From the NCBI GenBank assembly GCA_020635875.1, contig JACJYY010000003.1:248001-312000 (forward strand): a stretch of 64,000 nucleotides of DNA, written 5' to 3'. The stretch's first letter is position 1; each line of letters begins with the position of its first letter. A program made the position numbers and the translations under genes. The DNA is from Flavobacteriales bacterium. GTDB taxonomy: Bacteria; Bacteroidota; Bacteroidia; Flavobacteriales; Flavobacteriaceae. Under the pieces are notes generated by a model, which saw nothing but the letters and a program-made list of their open reading frames with translations, had not been told where the DNA came from and made no database searches. This document shows, one piece after another, positions 26,291-35,324 of this stretch.

Positions 26291-26564
26291 CTACACCTGA
26301 ATATCCATTGAACTGAAAACGATCAGCTTCTTCTTCGTTTTCGTAGTTACCGTCGATTAAATATTTGAACTCATAAGAGTGTTCTAAATCAATATCGAAA
26401 GCACCTTTGAATGTTCCGTTTTTCAATTTTTTTAACGCGCCTTCTTCTTTGTTCCAGTCATTAAAATCTCCTACAACTGATACTTCTTGAGCATCTTTTG
26501 CTTCTACAGAGAAAGTTACTTTACAAATAGGTTTCGTTTTTGAAAATTGTTTCTTTATTGCCAT
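26268..26564 (-). CDS. isoamylase N-terminal-like (CBM48) protein
   Basis: A 98-residue stand-alone glycogen-binding/AMPK-beta-like module (CBM48, early-set immunoglobulin fold). The carbohydrate-binding core VSVVGDFNDWNKEEGALKKL carries the conserved tryptophan; KYLIDGNYENEEEADRFQF matches the second half. No catalytic domain is attached. Small solo CBM48 proteins are frequent in flavobacteria; their partners and function are unknown. It has its own promoter box and ends 5 bases from the convergent thyA stop. Confidence 0.88.
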   Translation of the reverse strand: MAIKKQFSKTKPICKVTFSVEAKDAQEVSVVGDFNDWNKEEGALKKLKNGTFKGAFDIDLEHSYEFKYLIDGNYENEEEADRFQFNGYSGVENSVIDL

Positions 26565-26590
26565 GATGTTAATATTTATATAATTTATCG

Positions 26591-26598
26591 CAAATTTA
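26591..26598 (-). promoter_or_regulatory. -7 box for the CBM48 gene
   Basis: TAAATTTG on the minus strand, exact match, 26 bases before ATG 26564. Confidence 0.5.
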
Positions 26599-26662
26599 GT
26601 TCATTTTTTACACTTGAGGCTAATAAAACTGTAATAATAATGTTAAGTTATCTTAAACTTTT

Positions 26663-26702
26663 AACAAAAAGGGGAGCGAATAATTTCGCTCCCCTTTTTG
26701 TT
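26663..26702. terminator. bidirectional terminator downstream of the AsmA-like gene
   Basis: 18-bp perfect stem with GGGGAGCGAA/TTCGCTCCCC at the tip, loop TAAT, and A-run/T-run flanks; ends the AsmA transcript before the CBM48 promoter. Confidence 0.9.
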
Positions 26703-26720
26703 TATGCGTGCATAATTCTT

Positions 26721-29405
26721 TTATCTGCCAAACAAACCTTTGATTGCGTTGCCGGCTTTATTCTTGGCTTCTTCTTTCGCTTTTTCAACTGCTTTATCTT
26801 TGGCTTTATCCACCTCTTCATTTACTTTTTCAGTTGCTTTTTCTTTTAATTCCTCCTTACTTGTCGGAATATTTTCTGTGATTTTCTCAGCTCCCTTAAT
26901 ACCTGATAATTGCGCCGCTTTTTTGACGCCACCACTAATCAGTTGTTCTTTGTTGTCTTTGATTAATTGTGTGGTGAAGGCCTTAACGGATTGTTTAAGG
27001 TCTGTTCCTAGTTTTGGATCTTTAAAGGTTCCCGTTAGTGTCGCGTTAACCGGTACCATTGTGTTTCCTGCGTCTTTGATGTTTAGCTTTTTTAATACGT
27101 CAGTTACTTCGGCTCCTAAATATTTTGCAGGAACATTAAACTTGATGTCGTAATTCATGCTTTGGTCAAACCCATGAGAGCCTTGCACAACCATCTTTGT
27201 GTTGTTGTATTCTATGTCCGTAGGTTTTAGGTTGACTTTTCCATCCTTGAAATAAAAGTTACCCTCTACGTTATTCAGGTTGAGTTTGTCCACATCAATA
27301 AACGAAAGATTGTTATCTAGGGCTGTCAAAGCCTTAGAGTCATCCTTTTTTACTTTAGTGTCTAATAATTGTCCTAATAAATCTCCTGAAAGAGAATATA
27401 AATCTGGAGTCATTTCAGTACTGTCTAGGTTACCTGCCAATGCGATTTTAGAATTATAGCGACCTACGATTGTTTTTGCAATTGGTGCCACACTATTTAG
27501 AAATTCCATTTGACCAAAAGATTCTGTAATATCGAAGTTTTTAATATCCATTGTCATCTCAAATGTAGGGATGTCTTTTTGAGTGGAGATCATACCATTC
27601 ATCGCTAATAATCCACCGAACATGCTAGATTTAAGATTTTCTAGTTTTACCTGTTCATCTTTTATGATCATTTTGCCCGAAACGTCTTTCATGGTAATGT
27701 TGTCGTAAACCACAGTGTTGGCTTTAGCTGTAAAGGTACAATCTAAGAAAGATGGGATTTTTACAGCTTCTGCAGGGGCTTGTGTTGTTGATGGATTGTC
27801 GGATGCATTTTCTGTAGTCTTTTCCTTTGGTTGTTCATCAACAGGAGTAGGTGCCATAAAATCAGCAACGGCTAAATGATTGGCGTTAAACGTAAAGTTT
27901 CCTCTTAGGATTTGGTCTTTGAACAAGAAACCGTAAAGATTTTCCATCTTTCCAGCGATTTGCATGTCGCTTGATCCAGTTTTAGCATTAAACTTTTCTA
28001 ATACCACGTTTTCTGTGTTAAATGTAACTGTGGTTTCAGTAATGTCCATAGGTTTAGCTAACTCAGGGCCTGCATAATGGAAACCTTTCAAATTAATCGA
28101 ACCTTCATTTTTGATGTTTTCGTACTTTTCAGCTTCTACAGACGCCATATCAAAAGCTGTTTTCAAGTGAGCGGTTAAAATTCCTGTTAAAGACTCTTTC
28201 ATAGGTTCTACAGGATAGGCTTTAGTTACATTTTCTAAATTGATAATTCCGTCCAATTGCGCGCTTACTTTTGGATTTTCTATACTATTTGATATTAGGG
28301 CCTTAGCGTCAAAAACATCTTTTTCAATTTGAAAGGCAAATCGGTTCACGGCAACTTTTGTGTCATTCAATAGTCCTGTTGCGTTTTCAATACGAGTATC
28401 AATATGAATGTGCTGAACGGCCTTAGGCAATTCAGGAAATTGGAACGAAGCATCTTGCGAAACGATGTCAATCCCAAAAGTAGGCACTAGTTCCTCGGTT
28501 AATTGACCTTTGGCAAAACCATTGATACTAAATTCGCCAGTTGTTTTGATGTTTTCAATGGCACCTGAATAAGCTGTTGGGATTAAAGCAAATAAATTAT
28601 TGAATGATGTGTTAGGCGTTTTAAATTTTAAATCATACTCTTGGCTGTCTTCCTTCATTTGTACAAATCCTTCAAACTCAAAAGGTAGTTTTCTAATGAT
28701 GGCTTTGTTGTCCTTAAAAGTGTATTTGCTGTTGTCTAAATCAATACCAAAAATAGCGTCTAATTTAACAGGGATTTTATCCATGTAATTAGTGCCTTCC
28801 ATGTCAAACGAAAGGGTAGCAGTGGTTTGAGTATTCAAGTCTAAAACGGATCCCGAAAAATCTCCAGTTCCTGTATGGTTTATATCGGCAAGTGCACAAC
28901 TCATTTGAGAAGCTTCGTCAATAAAATGAAATTGTAAGTTGTGTACGTAGTAGTTTTGAAGATTTAAGATGAATGGGTCGCCAGAAGTGGATTCCTCATC
29001 GCTTGGTTTGGCAATGTCAAAGTTTCCTTTACCTTCTTTATTGAACTTGATGTTAATCGTCCCTGTCTCGGTTCCAATAGAGCTTATGTTCATCCCTTCC
29101 GAAGGTTCCTTGAATAATTCCGAAATAGACATTTCGAGATTAATAGCTTTAAAATACACTAAAGTGTCTCCTTCAAAAGGAGCTTTATTGATTACGCTTA
29201 ATTCTTTGATGCTAACAGATGCATTTGGAAAATTTTGAAATACACTTAAGTCCACATCATCAAAGTGTACTGTAGCATCAATTTCGTTATTGATGGTTTG
29301 TAAGACCATGTCCTGAATTTTGTCTTTGAACAAAAACGGAATGGAGACTAAAGCGATTATGCATAAAATAATAAATGCAGCTAAGCCAATAAGTATTTTT
29401 TTCAT
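26721..29405 (-). CDS. AsmA-like family protein
   Basis: An 894-residue inner-membrane-anchored protein of the AsmA superfamily, which in Proteobacteria bridges inner and outer membrane and takes part in phospholipid transport or outer-membrane assembly. One N-terminal membrane helix (residues 5-28), then a repeated beta-rich domain (AsmA N-terminal VHFDDVDLSVFQNFPNASVS) and the AsmA_2 C-terminal region (GSHGFDQSMNYDIKFNVPA). A charged helical tail (TEKVNEEVDKAKDKAVEK) ends the chain. sppA is 39 bases upstream on the same strand, so the two may be cotranscribed. Confidence 0.88.
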   Translation of the reverse strand: MKKILIGLAAFIILCIIALVSIPFLFKDKIQDMVLQTINNEIDATVHFDDVDLSVFQNFPNASVSIKELSVINKAPFEGDTLVYFKAINLEMSISELFKEPSEGMNISSIGTETGTINIKFNKEGKGNFDIAKPSDEESTSGDPFILNLQNYYVHNLQFHFIDEASQMSCALADINHTGTGDFSGSVLDLNTQTTATLSFDMEGTNYMDKIPVKLDAIFGIDLDNSKYTFKDNKAIIRKLPFEFEGFVQMKEDSQEYDLKFKTPNTSFNNLFALIPTAYSGAIENIKTTGEFSINGFAKGQLTEELVPTFGIDIVSQDASFQFPELPKAVQHIHIDTRIENATGLLNDTKVAVNRFAFQIEKDVFDAKALISNSIENPKVSAQLDGIINLENVTKAYPVEPMKESLTGILTAHLKTAFDMASVEAEKYENIKNEGSINLKGFHYAGPELAKPMDITETTVTFNTENVVLEKFNAKTGSSDMQIAGKMENLYGFLFKDQILRGNFTFNANHLAVADFMAPTPVDEQPKEKTTENASDNPSTTQAPAEAVKIPSFLDCTFTAKANTVVYDNITMKDVSGKMIIKDEQVKLENLKSSMFGGLLAMNGMISTQKDIPTFEMTMDIKNFDITESFGQMEFLNSVAPIAKTIVGRYNSKIALAGNLDSTEMTPDLYSLSGDLLGQLLDTKVKKDDSKALTALDNNLSFIDVDKLNLNNVEGNFYFKDGKVNLKPTDIEYNNTKMVVQGSHGFDQSMNYDIKFNVPAKYLGAEVTDVLKKLNIKDAGNTMVPVNATLTGTFKDPKLGTDLKQSVKAFTTQLIKDNKEQLISGGVKKAAQLSGIKGAEKITENIPTSKEELKEKATEKVNEEVDKAKDKAVEKAKEEAKNKAGNAIKGLFGR

Positions 29406-29444
29406 AGAGGTTGTTTTAGGGGATGATTAATTTTTTAATAATTG

Positions 29445-31208
29445 TTAATTAATGTTCAGCTGATAAGGCATAACCGTTTGTAATCCTTTTCGGCTATTCA
29501 TTTCTTTGATTTGTTGTAGTAACAAGTAGTTTTCTGTGCCTAGTTCAGTTTCCAACAAAGATTCCGTTGATTTAAATACAGATATTCCGAGTTGATCATT
29601 GATAAAATGCTCAAAATCTACTTTGTACTCTGGGTAGTTCTTTACTTTAAAGTCTGTTGTTTGTGTTTGCTGAGCAGCGTAAGCAATAGCTTTATCTAGA
29701 CCTCCGATTTCATCTATTAGACCTGCTTTTAAAGCGTCTGTTCCTATCCATACCCGACCTTGTGCAATTTTATCGACTTCTTCAATCGATAGGTTTCTCC
29801 CTTTTGATACACGATTTAAAAAGGTAGTGTAAATATTTTCGATACTTTGGGTTAGGGTGTTTTTAAAACTTTCGTCCAAAGGTCTGAATGGACTGTAGCT
29901 TGGGGCATTTTCGTGCGTTTTTACGATTTGCGTATTGATACCCATGTCCTCTGTCACCTGACTGAAATTAGGAATTTGTCCAAAAACTCCGATGGAACCC
30001 GTAATGGTTGTAGGTTCAGCAAAAATTCTATTCGCGCCACAAGCAATATAATAACCTCCACTAGCAGCAGTATTACCCATCGAAACGATAACAGGTTTGA
30101 CTTTTTTGGTTAATTCAATTTCTCTCCAAATCAGTTCAGAAACCAGAGCACTACCGCCTGGTGAGTCAACGCGCAGGACTACGGCTTTTATGTCTTCGTT
30201 TTTTCGGATGTCTCCAAGAGCTCTTTTGATGGACTGTTCTCCTACTTGTGTGTCGCTACCTTCTCCTCCCCATATAATGCCTTGGGCATACACTACAGCG
30301 ATGGTGTTTTCGCTTTCCATTTTTAGGCTAGGCGTTTTGTTGTAGTCCAGTATGTTAATAGTAGGGTAATCTTTGTTTTTGTCAAGACCTAAGGCTTTTT
30401 TAATCCCGTTGTGGTAGACATCTTCGTAATCAATCTTATCAATTAGTTTTAGCTGTAAAGCTTGTTCTGGGGTTTGAGCTTTAAGTTCGTTAGCAATAGC
30501 ATTTATACTTTCGATACTGATGTTACGGCTGGTAGCGATATCACTAGCAATGGTGTTCCAAGCACTGTTGATGATGGCGGAGATTTGTTCTTTGTTTTCA
30601 GGACTCATGGTGTCTGACAAAAAGGGTTCTACGGCACTTTTGTATTTTCCGTGTCGTATGATTTCCATTTTTAGCCCTGATTTTTCCTGAAATTTTTTGA
30701 AATACAAAATCTCAGCTGCCAATCCTTTGAGTTCCATTTCTCCGATAGGATTCAAGTAGATAGTATCTGCTACGGAGTTGAGGTAATAATTTTTTTGAGT
30801 AAATGAATCCGCATAAGCCACAATGAATTTCCCTGTTTCTTTAAATTCTTTTAGTTTGTCTCTGAGAGATTTGCTTTGGGCTAGACCCAAAGAAATATTG
30901 GAATTCAAAATAGAAATCCCTTTAATGTTAGCGTCAGTCTTGGCTTTTTCAAGTCCATTTAATACATCAATAAAACCATCCTTATCATCTTCGTCAAAAT
31001 CAAAGCCTGAATAATTGAATTGACCGCTATAATCCTGTGCTATTTCGTTGATGTCTAAAGTAATAACCGTGTTGCCGTGCACAGGTTTTATAGTTTCGGT
31101 GTTGCTACCTGCTACAGCAATACCTACGAGTGTTATTATGGCTAAAAAAGTAAATAAAAAAAGACCGATGATTGTGGCTGTAATTTGACTGATAAATCGT
31201 AAAAACAT
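29445..31208 (-). CDS. sppA: signal peptide peptidase SppA, 67K type
   Basis: Membrane-anchored serine peptidase that degrades cleaved signal peptides; 587 residues with one N-terminal membrane helix (residues about 12-35). It is the double-domain (67K) type: the inactive-looking first repeat supplies the catalytic lysine in RHGKYKSAVEPF (185-196), the second repeat the nucleophile S383 in GNTAASGGYYIAC. VDSPGGSALVSELIWREI is the conserved S49 core. It diverges from folK and has an exact promoter box at 31230-31237. Confidence 0.93.
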   Translation of the reverse strand: MFLRFISQITATIIGLFLFTFLAIITLVGIAVAGSNTETIKPVHGNTVITLDINEIAQDYSGQFNYSGFDFDEDDKDGFIDVLNGLEKAKTDANIKGISILNSNISLGLAQSKSLRDKLKEFKETGKFIVAYADSFTQKNYYLNSVADTIYLNPIGEMELKGLAAEILYFKKFQEKSGLKMEIIRHGKYKSAVEPFLSDTMSPENKEQISAIINSAWNTIASDIATSRNISIESINAIANELKAQTPEQALQLKLIDKIDYEDVYHNGIKKALGLDKNKDYPTINILDYNKTPSLKMESENTIAVVYAQGIIWGGEGSDTQVGEQSIKRALGDIRKNEDIKAVVLRVDSPGGSALVSELIWREIELTKKVKPVIVSMGNTAASGGYYIACGANRIFAEPTTITGSIGVFGQIPNFSQVTEDMGINTQIVKTHENAPSYSPFRPLDESFKNTLTQSIENIYTTFLNRVSKGRNLSIEEVDKIAQGRVWIGTDALKAGLIDEIGGLDKAIAYAAQQTQTTDFKVKNYPEYKVDFEHFINDQLGISVFKSTESLLETELGTENYLLLQQIKEMNSRKGLQTVMPYQLNIN

Positions 31209-31229
31209 GTTTTCTTATAATTTGAGCGA

Positions 31230-31237
31230 CAAATATA
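31230..31237 (-). promoter_or_regulatory. -7 box for sppA
   Basis: TATATTTG on the minus strand, exact match, 21 bases before the sppA ATG. For the divergent folK, TTAATTTG (31259-31266) is only a near match. Confidence 0.5.
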
Positions 31238-31274
31238 CTACATCTCCATTTCTTTTAGTTAATTTGCCGTTAAT

Positions 31275-31784
31275 ATGAGGTCAACGAGTCAAGTAGTATT
31301 GTCAATCGGAACAAATTTAGGAGACAGGAAATCTAACCTTGTCGATTGTGTTATTGAAATTAACGAACAGCTCGAAAATGTCTTACAAGTCTCTCATGTG
31401 TACGAAACGCCCGCATGGGGTTTTAAAGGTAATCCCTTTTATAATGCTGTTCTGTTGTTAGAGACGGATTTAAATCCGATAGAATTGCTTAATGTGATTC
31501 AGAAAATAGAAAACCAGTTGGGCAAAGTACGCATCCCTAAATCAGAGGGCTACCATTCTAGAGTAATCGATATTGATATCATTACCTTTGGCAATCTCGT
31601 AGTGGATTTGCCCAATTTGCAAATTCCTCACCCTCATTTTCATAAGCGTAATTTTGTGTTACAGCCTATGCTCGAATTTGATTTTAAGTGGGTACATCCA
31701 GTTTTTAAAAAGACAGTTGCGCAGTTATTGTCTGATTGTAGAGACGATAGTCCTTGCGAAAGGATTGAGATTACCTTTGACTAA
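31275..31784 (+). CDS. folK: 2-amino-4-hydroxy-6-hydroxymethyldihydropteridine diphosphokinase
   Basis: HPPK of the folate pathway: transfers pyrophosphate from ATP to hydroxymethyldihydropterin. 169 residues. Signature features are LSIGTNLGDRKSNL, VYETPAWGFKGNPFYNAVL (pterin pocket) and SRVIDIDIITFGN, the Mg-binding DxD. IPHPHFHKRNFVLQPM matches the end of the family pattern. It ends overlapping, by 14 bases on opposite strands, a TrmH-family gene. A gene for FolP is not in the window. Confidence 0.95.
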   Translation: MRSTSQVVLSIGTNLGDRKSNLVDCVIEINEQLENVLQVSHVYETPAWGFKGNPFYNAVLLLETDLNPIELLNVIQKIENQLGKVRIPKSEGYHSRVIDIDIITFGNLVVDLPNLQIPHPHFHKRNFVLQPMLEFDFKWVHPVFKKTVAQLLSDCRDDSPCERIEITFD

Positions 31785-32310
31785 ATTGAATTTTCTTAAA
31801 TAAGTCCCACACCACAATTCCTAAACTCACCGCGATATTCAGAGAGTGTTTAGTGCCCAATTGAGGAATTTCGATACAGCCGTCTGCTAGGTCTATCGCT
31901 TCTTGAGTTACGCCTCGTACTTCGTTACCAAATATGATGGCTGTTTTTTGGTTTTCGGCTATGCTTACATCTTGTAAAAAAGTCGAGTTTTCGACTTGCT
32001 CGATGGCGTATACTATCGTGTTATCTTGTTGTAATTTTTTGATCGCTTCACAAATGTCTTCGACATATTCCCATTCAACCGTTTCGGTGGCGCCCAAAGC
32101 CGTTTTGTGAATTTCTTTATGTGGAGGTTGTGCAGTTATACCACAGAGGTATATCTTTTCGACCAAAAAAGCATCTGCCGTTCTAAAAACAGAACCAATG
32201 TTATTTAAGCTACGAATATCGTCCAACACAATAATCAAAGGTGTTTTTTTGACTTGTTTGAATTCTTCTACGCTAATGCGATTGAGTTCGGACGTGCTTA
32301 GTTTTTTCAT
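31771..32310 (-). CDS. RNA methyltransferase, TrmH family (short form)
   Basis: SPOUT methyltransferase of 179 residues consisting essentially of the catalytic domain. Motif 1 VLDDIRSLNNIGSVFRTADAF, motif 2 IIFGNEVRGVTQEAI, motif 3 IPQLGTKHSLNIAVSLGIVVW are all intact. Size and LDNIRSxxNVGS-like motif resemble tRNA (guanosine-18-2'-O)-methyltransferases, but specificity is not settled. This is the second TrmH-family gene in the window and differs from the one at 11747 by lacking the substrate-binding domain. Convergent overlap with folK. Confidence 0.87.
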   Translation of the reverse strand: MKKLSTSELNRISVEEFKQVKKTPLIIVLDDIRSLNNIGSVFRTADAFLVEKIYLCGITAQPPHKEIHKTALGATETVEWEYVEDICEAIKKLQQDNTIVYAIEQVENSTFLQDVSIAENQKTAIIFGNEVRGVTQEAIDLADGCIEIPQLGTKHSLNIAVSLGIVVWDLFKKIQFSQR

Positions 32311-32413
32311 AGGAACTGTTTCTAAAATTCAGTGCAAATAAACGAAGAAATGCATAAAACTTTTCTAAGCCCTTTATAATTCTTATTTTCGTCTGGTTAC
32401 AAAAAATACAATC

Positions 32414-35014
32414 GTGTCCACAAAGAAAAACGCCCCTAAAGAAACGCCGTTAATGAAGCAATATAACAGCATTAAGGTCAAGTATCCTGATGCTTGTTTG
32501 TTATTTAGGGTAGGGGATTTTTATGAAACTTTTGGTCAGGATGCGGTTAGAGCGGCAAAAATATTAGGTATTGTATTGACTAAACGCGGTAATGGTTCGG
32601 AGAGCGAAACTGCTCTGGCTGGTTTTCCGCATCATTCCTTAAATACCTATTTGCCTAAATTGGTAAAAGCGGGTTTACGTGTGGCAATTTGTGACCAATT
32701 AGAAGATCCCAAAAAAACCAAGACCATTGTTAAGCGTGGGGTGACCGAATTGGTAACACCAGGAGTATCGCTTAATGACGAGGTGTTGCAAGCCAAAAAA
32801 AACAACTTTTTAGCCTCAGTTTATTTTGGTAAAAAAGAAACAGGGGTGTCTTTCTTGGATGTGTCAACTGGGGAGTTTTTTACCTCTCAAGGAGCAAATG
32901 ATTATATCGATAAATTATTGCAAAATTTTGCGCCAAGCGAAATTTTAGTGTCTAAAAGAGAAAAGGAAAAGTACAGACAAGTTTTTGGGACACAATTTCA
33001 TGTATTTCATCTGGAGGATTGGGTGTACAAACAGGATTATGCTTATGAATGTTTGACCAGTCATTTTGATGCTCAGTCTTTAAAAGGATTTGGTGTAGAA
33101 CAATTGACTTCGGGGATTATAGCCTCTGGAGCGGTTTTGTATTATTTGTCAGAAACCCAACACAATAGACTACAGCACATCACGAAAATTCAACGTATTG
33201 CAGAAGGCAAATACGTATGGATGGATCGCTTTACGATTCGTAACTTGGAGTTGTATCAAAAACAAGAGCCTGATGCTGTAACCTTGTTGGATGTAATTGA
33301 TAAGACTATTTCTCCAATGGGAGGGCGTTTGCTCAAACGCTGGTTGGCCTTGCCACTCAAGGATATAGCGGAGATACAAAACAGACATCAAATTGTCAGT
33401 TATTTCTGTGAAAACCCACAACTATTGGCAGATGTTACGTATCAGATTAAACAAATCTCGGATTTGGAACGGTTGGCTTCCAAAGTAGCCACGGGAAAAA
33501 TATCGCCTAAGGAGTTGAATTATCTCAAAGATTCATTGAATGCCATCCAGCCGATAAAAGAAGTATGTAGTGCCAGTACACAAAAGGCAGTAAAAGGTTT
33601 TGGAGATTCATTGCATACCTGTGAAGAGCTTAGAGAAAAGATTAGAACAACCCTGAATAGTGACGCGCCTGTGGCTGTAGCCAAAGGAAATGCGATTGCA
33701 GAAGGCGTTAGTCAAGAATTAGATGACCTGCGTAAAATTGCCTTTTCTGGCAAAGAATATTTGGACGATATAGTCAATAGAGAATCGGAGCGAACAGGAA
33801 TTCCGTCATTGAAAATCGCATTTAATAATGTTTTTGGATATTATATTGAAGTGCGTAACACCCATAAAGACAAGGTGCCTGAGGAATGGATTCGTAAACA
33901 GACATTGGTCAATGCCGAAAGATATATTACCGAAGAGTTAAAAGAATACGAAGCCAAAATATTAGGTGCAGAAGAAAAGATATTTCAAATCGAATCTGAA
34001 TTGTTTCAGGCCTTAGTGCATTGGGTAGGAAATTCGATTCAGCAAGTGCAACAAAATGCCTATGCTGTGGCACAATTGGATTGTTTGACTTCTTTTGCGC
34101 TTAACGCCAAAGAAAACAAATACGTTTGTCCAACTATTAACGATTCATACTCCATTGATATCAAAGAGGGAAGACATCCTGTAATTGAAAAACAATTGCC
34201 AGTAGGGGAAGAGTATATTACTAATGATGTGTATCTTGATAAAGACGATCAGCAGTTTATCATGATAACAGGGCCTAATATGTCGGGTAAATCGGCCATA
34301 TTACGTCAAACAGCTTTAATTGTGTTGCTGGCTCAGATGGGAAGTTTTGTCCCGGCAGAAAGTGCTACAATTGGCATTGTGGATAAGATATTTACCAGAG
34401 TAGGGGCGTCCGATAATATTTCTATGGGAGAGTCCACTTTTATGGTGGAAATGAATGAGACGGCTTCTATATTAAATAACGTTTCGGAGAGGAGTTTAGT
34501 TTTGCTGGATGAGATTGGTCGTGGTACCAGTACTTATGATGGTATTTCTATCGCTTGGGCCATAGCCGAATATTTGCATGAACATCCAAGTAGACCCAAA
34601 ACCTTGTTTGCTACACACTATCATGAACTCAATCAAATGTGCGAAGATTTTGAGCGTATTCACAACTATAATGTGTCCGTAAAGGAACTAAAAGATACGG
34701 TCTTATTCATTCGTAAGTTGGTAAAAGGAGGGAGTGCACACAGTTTTGGTATTCATGTAGCAAAAATGGCGGGGATGCCACAATTGGTGATTAACAAGGC
34801 ACAAAAAATATTGAAACAATTGGAGAAAAGTCACAAGTCGTCAAGAAGTGAAAAGATACAATCTAAGCAAGAAGATATACAGCTGAACTTTTTTACGATT
34901 GATGATCCTGCATTGGCAGAATTAAAGGAGGATATTAAAAATTTGGATATCAATACCTTAACGCCAATAGAGGCAATGATGAAATTAAACGAGATTAAAA
35001 AAACACTAGCGTAG
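32414..35014 (+). CDS. mutS: DNA mismatch repair protein MutS
   Basis: Mismatch recognition ATPase, 866 residues. Mismatch-wedge motif FYE (36-38) in RVGDFYETFG marks it as true MutS1. Later: Walker A GPNMSGKS (620-627), STFMVEMNETASIL, Walker B LVLLDEIGRGTSTYDG and FATHYHEL. The start is a GTG at 32414; no ATG precedes it in frame and the sequence from KETPLMKQYNSIKVKYPDACLLF aligns with the normal MutS N-terminus, so GTG is likely genuine. The spacer to the TrmH-family gene carries only imperfect promoter-like boxes. Confidence 0.97.
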   Translation: MSTKKNAPKETPLMKQYNSIKVKYPDACLLFRVGDFYETFGQDAVRAAKILGIVLTKRGNGSESETALAGFPHHSLNTYLPKLVKAGLRVAICDQLEDPKKTKTIVKRGVTELVTPGVSLNDEVLQAKKNNFLASVYFGKKETGVSFLDVSTGEFFTSQGANDYIDKLLQNFAPSEILVSKREKEKYRQVFGTQFHVFHLEDWVYKQDYAYECLTSHFDAQSLKGFGVEQLTSGIIASGAVLYYLSETQHNRLQHITKIQRIAEGKYVWMDRFTIRNLELYQKQEPDAVTLLDVIDKTISPMGGRLLKRWLALPLKDIAEIQNRHQIVSYFCENPQLLADVTYQIKQISDLERLASKVATGKISPKELNYLKDSLNAIQPIKEVCSASTQKAVKGFGDSLHTCEELREKIRTTLNSDAPVAVAKGNAIAEGVSQELDDLRKIAFSGKEYLDDIVNRESERTGIPSLKIAFNNVFGYYIEVRNTHKDKVPEEWIRKQTLVNAERYITEELKEYEAKILGAEEKIFQIESELFQALVHWVGNSIQQVQQNAYAVAQLDCLTSFALNAKENKYVCPTINDSYSIDIKEGRHPVIEKQLPVGEEYITNDVYLDKDDQQFIMITGPNMSGKSAILRQTALIVLLAQMGSFVPAESATIGIVDKIFTRVGASDNISMGESTFMVEMNETASILNNVSERSLVLLDEIGRGTSTYDGISIAWAIAEYLHEHPSRPKTLFATHYHELNQMCEDFERIHNYNVSVKELKDTVLFIRKLVKGGSAHSFGIHVAKMAGMPQLVINKAQKILKQLEKSHKSSRSEKIQSKQEDIQLNFFTIDDPALAELKEDIKNLDINTLTPIEAMMKLNEIKKTLA

Positions 35015-35058
35015 TGATTTTTTATAGTGAAAACGCTTGTTTAGATAAATAAGTGTTG

Positions 35059-35066
35059 TATATTTG
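35059..35066 (+). promoter_or_regulatory. promoter of the tRNA-Gly/tRNA-Leu unit
   Basis: TATATTTG -7 box with TTG at 35037-35039, spacer 19 bases: a textbook flavobacterial promoter, 34 bases before the first tRNA. Confidence 0.65.
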
Positions 35067-35100
35067 CCCCCGAAACAACGGAAATCGTTTTTTCATAGCC

Positions 35101-35173
35101 GCGAAAATAGCTCAGTTGGTAGAGCGCGACCTTGCCAAGGTCGAGGTCGCGGGTTCGAACCCCGTTTTTCGCT
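35101..35173 (+). tRNA. tRNA-Gly, anticodon GCC
   Basis: Acceptor GCGAAAA/TTTTCGC, discriminator T, D arm TAGCTCAGTTGGTAGAGC, anticodon stem CGACC/GGTCG with loop TTGCCAA (anticodon GCC), T arm GCGGGTTCGAACCCCGT. CCA not encoded. Confidence 0.97.
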
Positions 35174-35192
35174 CAACTACAGTAAAGCATAT

Positions 35193-35278
35193 GCTTGAGT
35201 GGTGGAATTGGTAGACACGCTGGACTTAAAATCCAGTGGGCAGCAATGTCCGTGCGGGTTCAAGTCCCGCCTCGAGTA
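35193..35278 (+). tRNA. tRNA-Leu, anticodon UAA
   Basis: Class II tRNA; acceptor GCTTGAG pairs with CTCGAGT using two G-U pairs, discriminator A. Anticodon loop CTTAAAA (TAA), long variable arm, T arm GCGGGTTCAAGTCCCGC. CCA not encoded. Nineteen bases after tRNA-Gly, so they form one transcript. It borders the accessory region. Confidence 0.96.
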
Positions 35279-35280
35279 CT

Positions 35281-35316
35281 AAAACCCTTAACACGTTTGT
35301 GTTGAGGGTTTTTTGT
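35281..35316. terminator. bidirectional terminator, tRNA unit / hsdM
   Basis: 14-bp stem AAAACCCTTAACAC/GTGTTGAGGGTTTT (one T-G pair), loop GTTT, T-runs on both strands; stops the tRNA transcript and the leftward restriction operon. Confidence 0.85.
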
Positions 35317-35324
35317 TTTTAAGG

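Noticed and set aside
26740..27153. 137-codon frame opposite the AsmA-like gene
   Set aside because: Antisense to a well-supported gene, low-complexity hydrophobic translation, no promoter box; a shadow of the charged C-terminal helix.
32311..32413. Promoter box for mutS
   Set aside because: Only near matches (for example TATTTTCG) are present, so I do not list a promoter.
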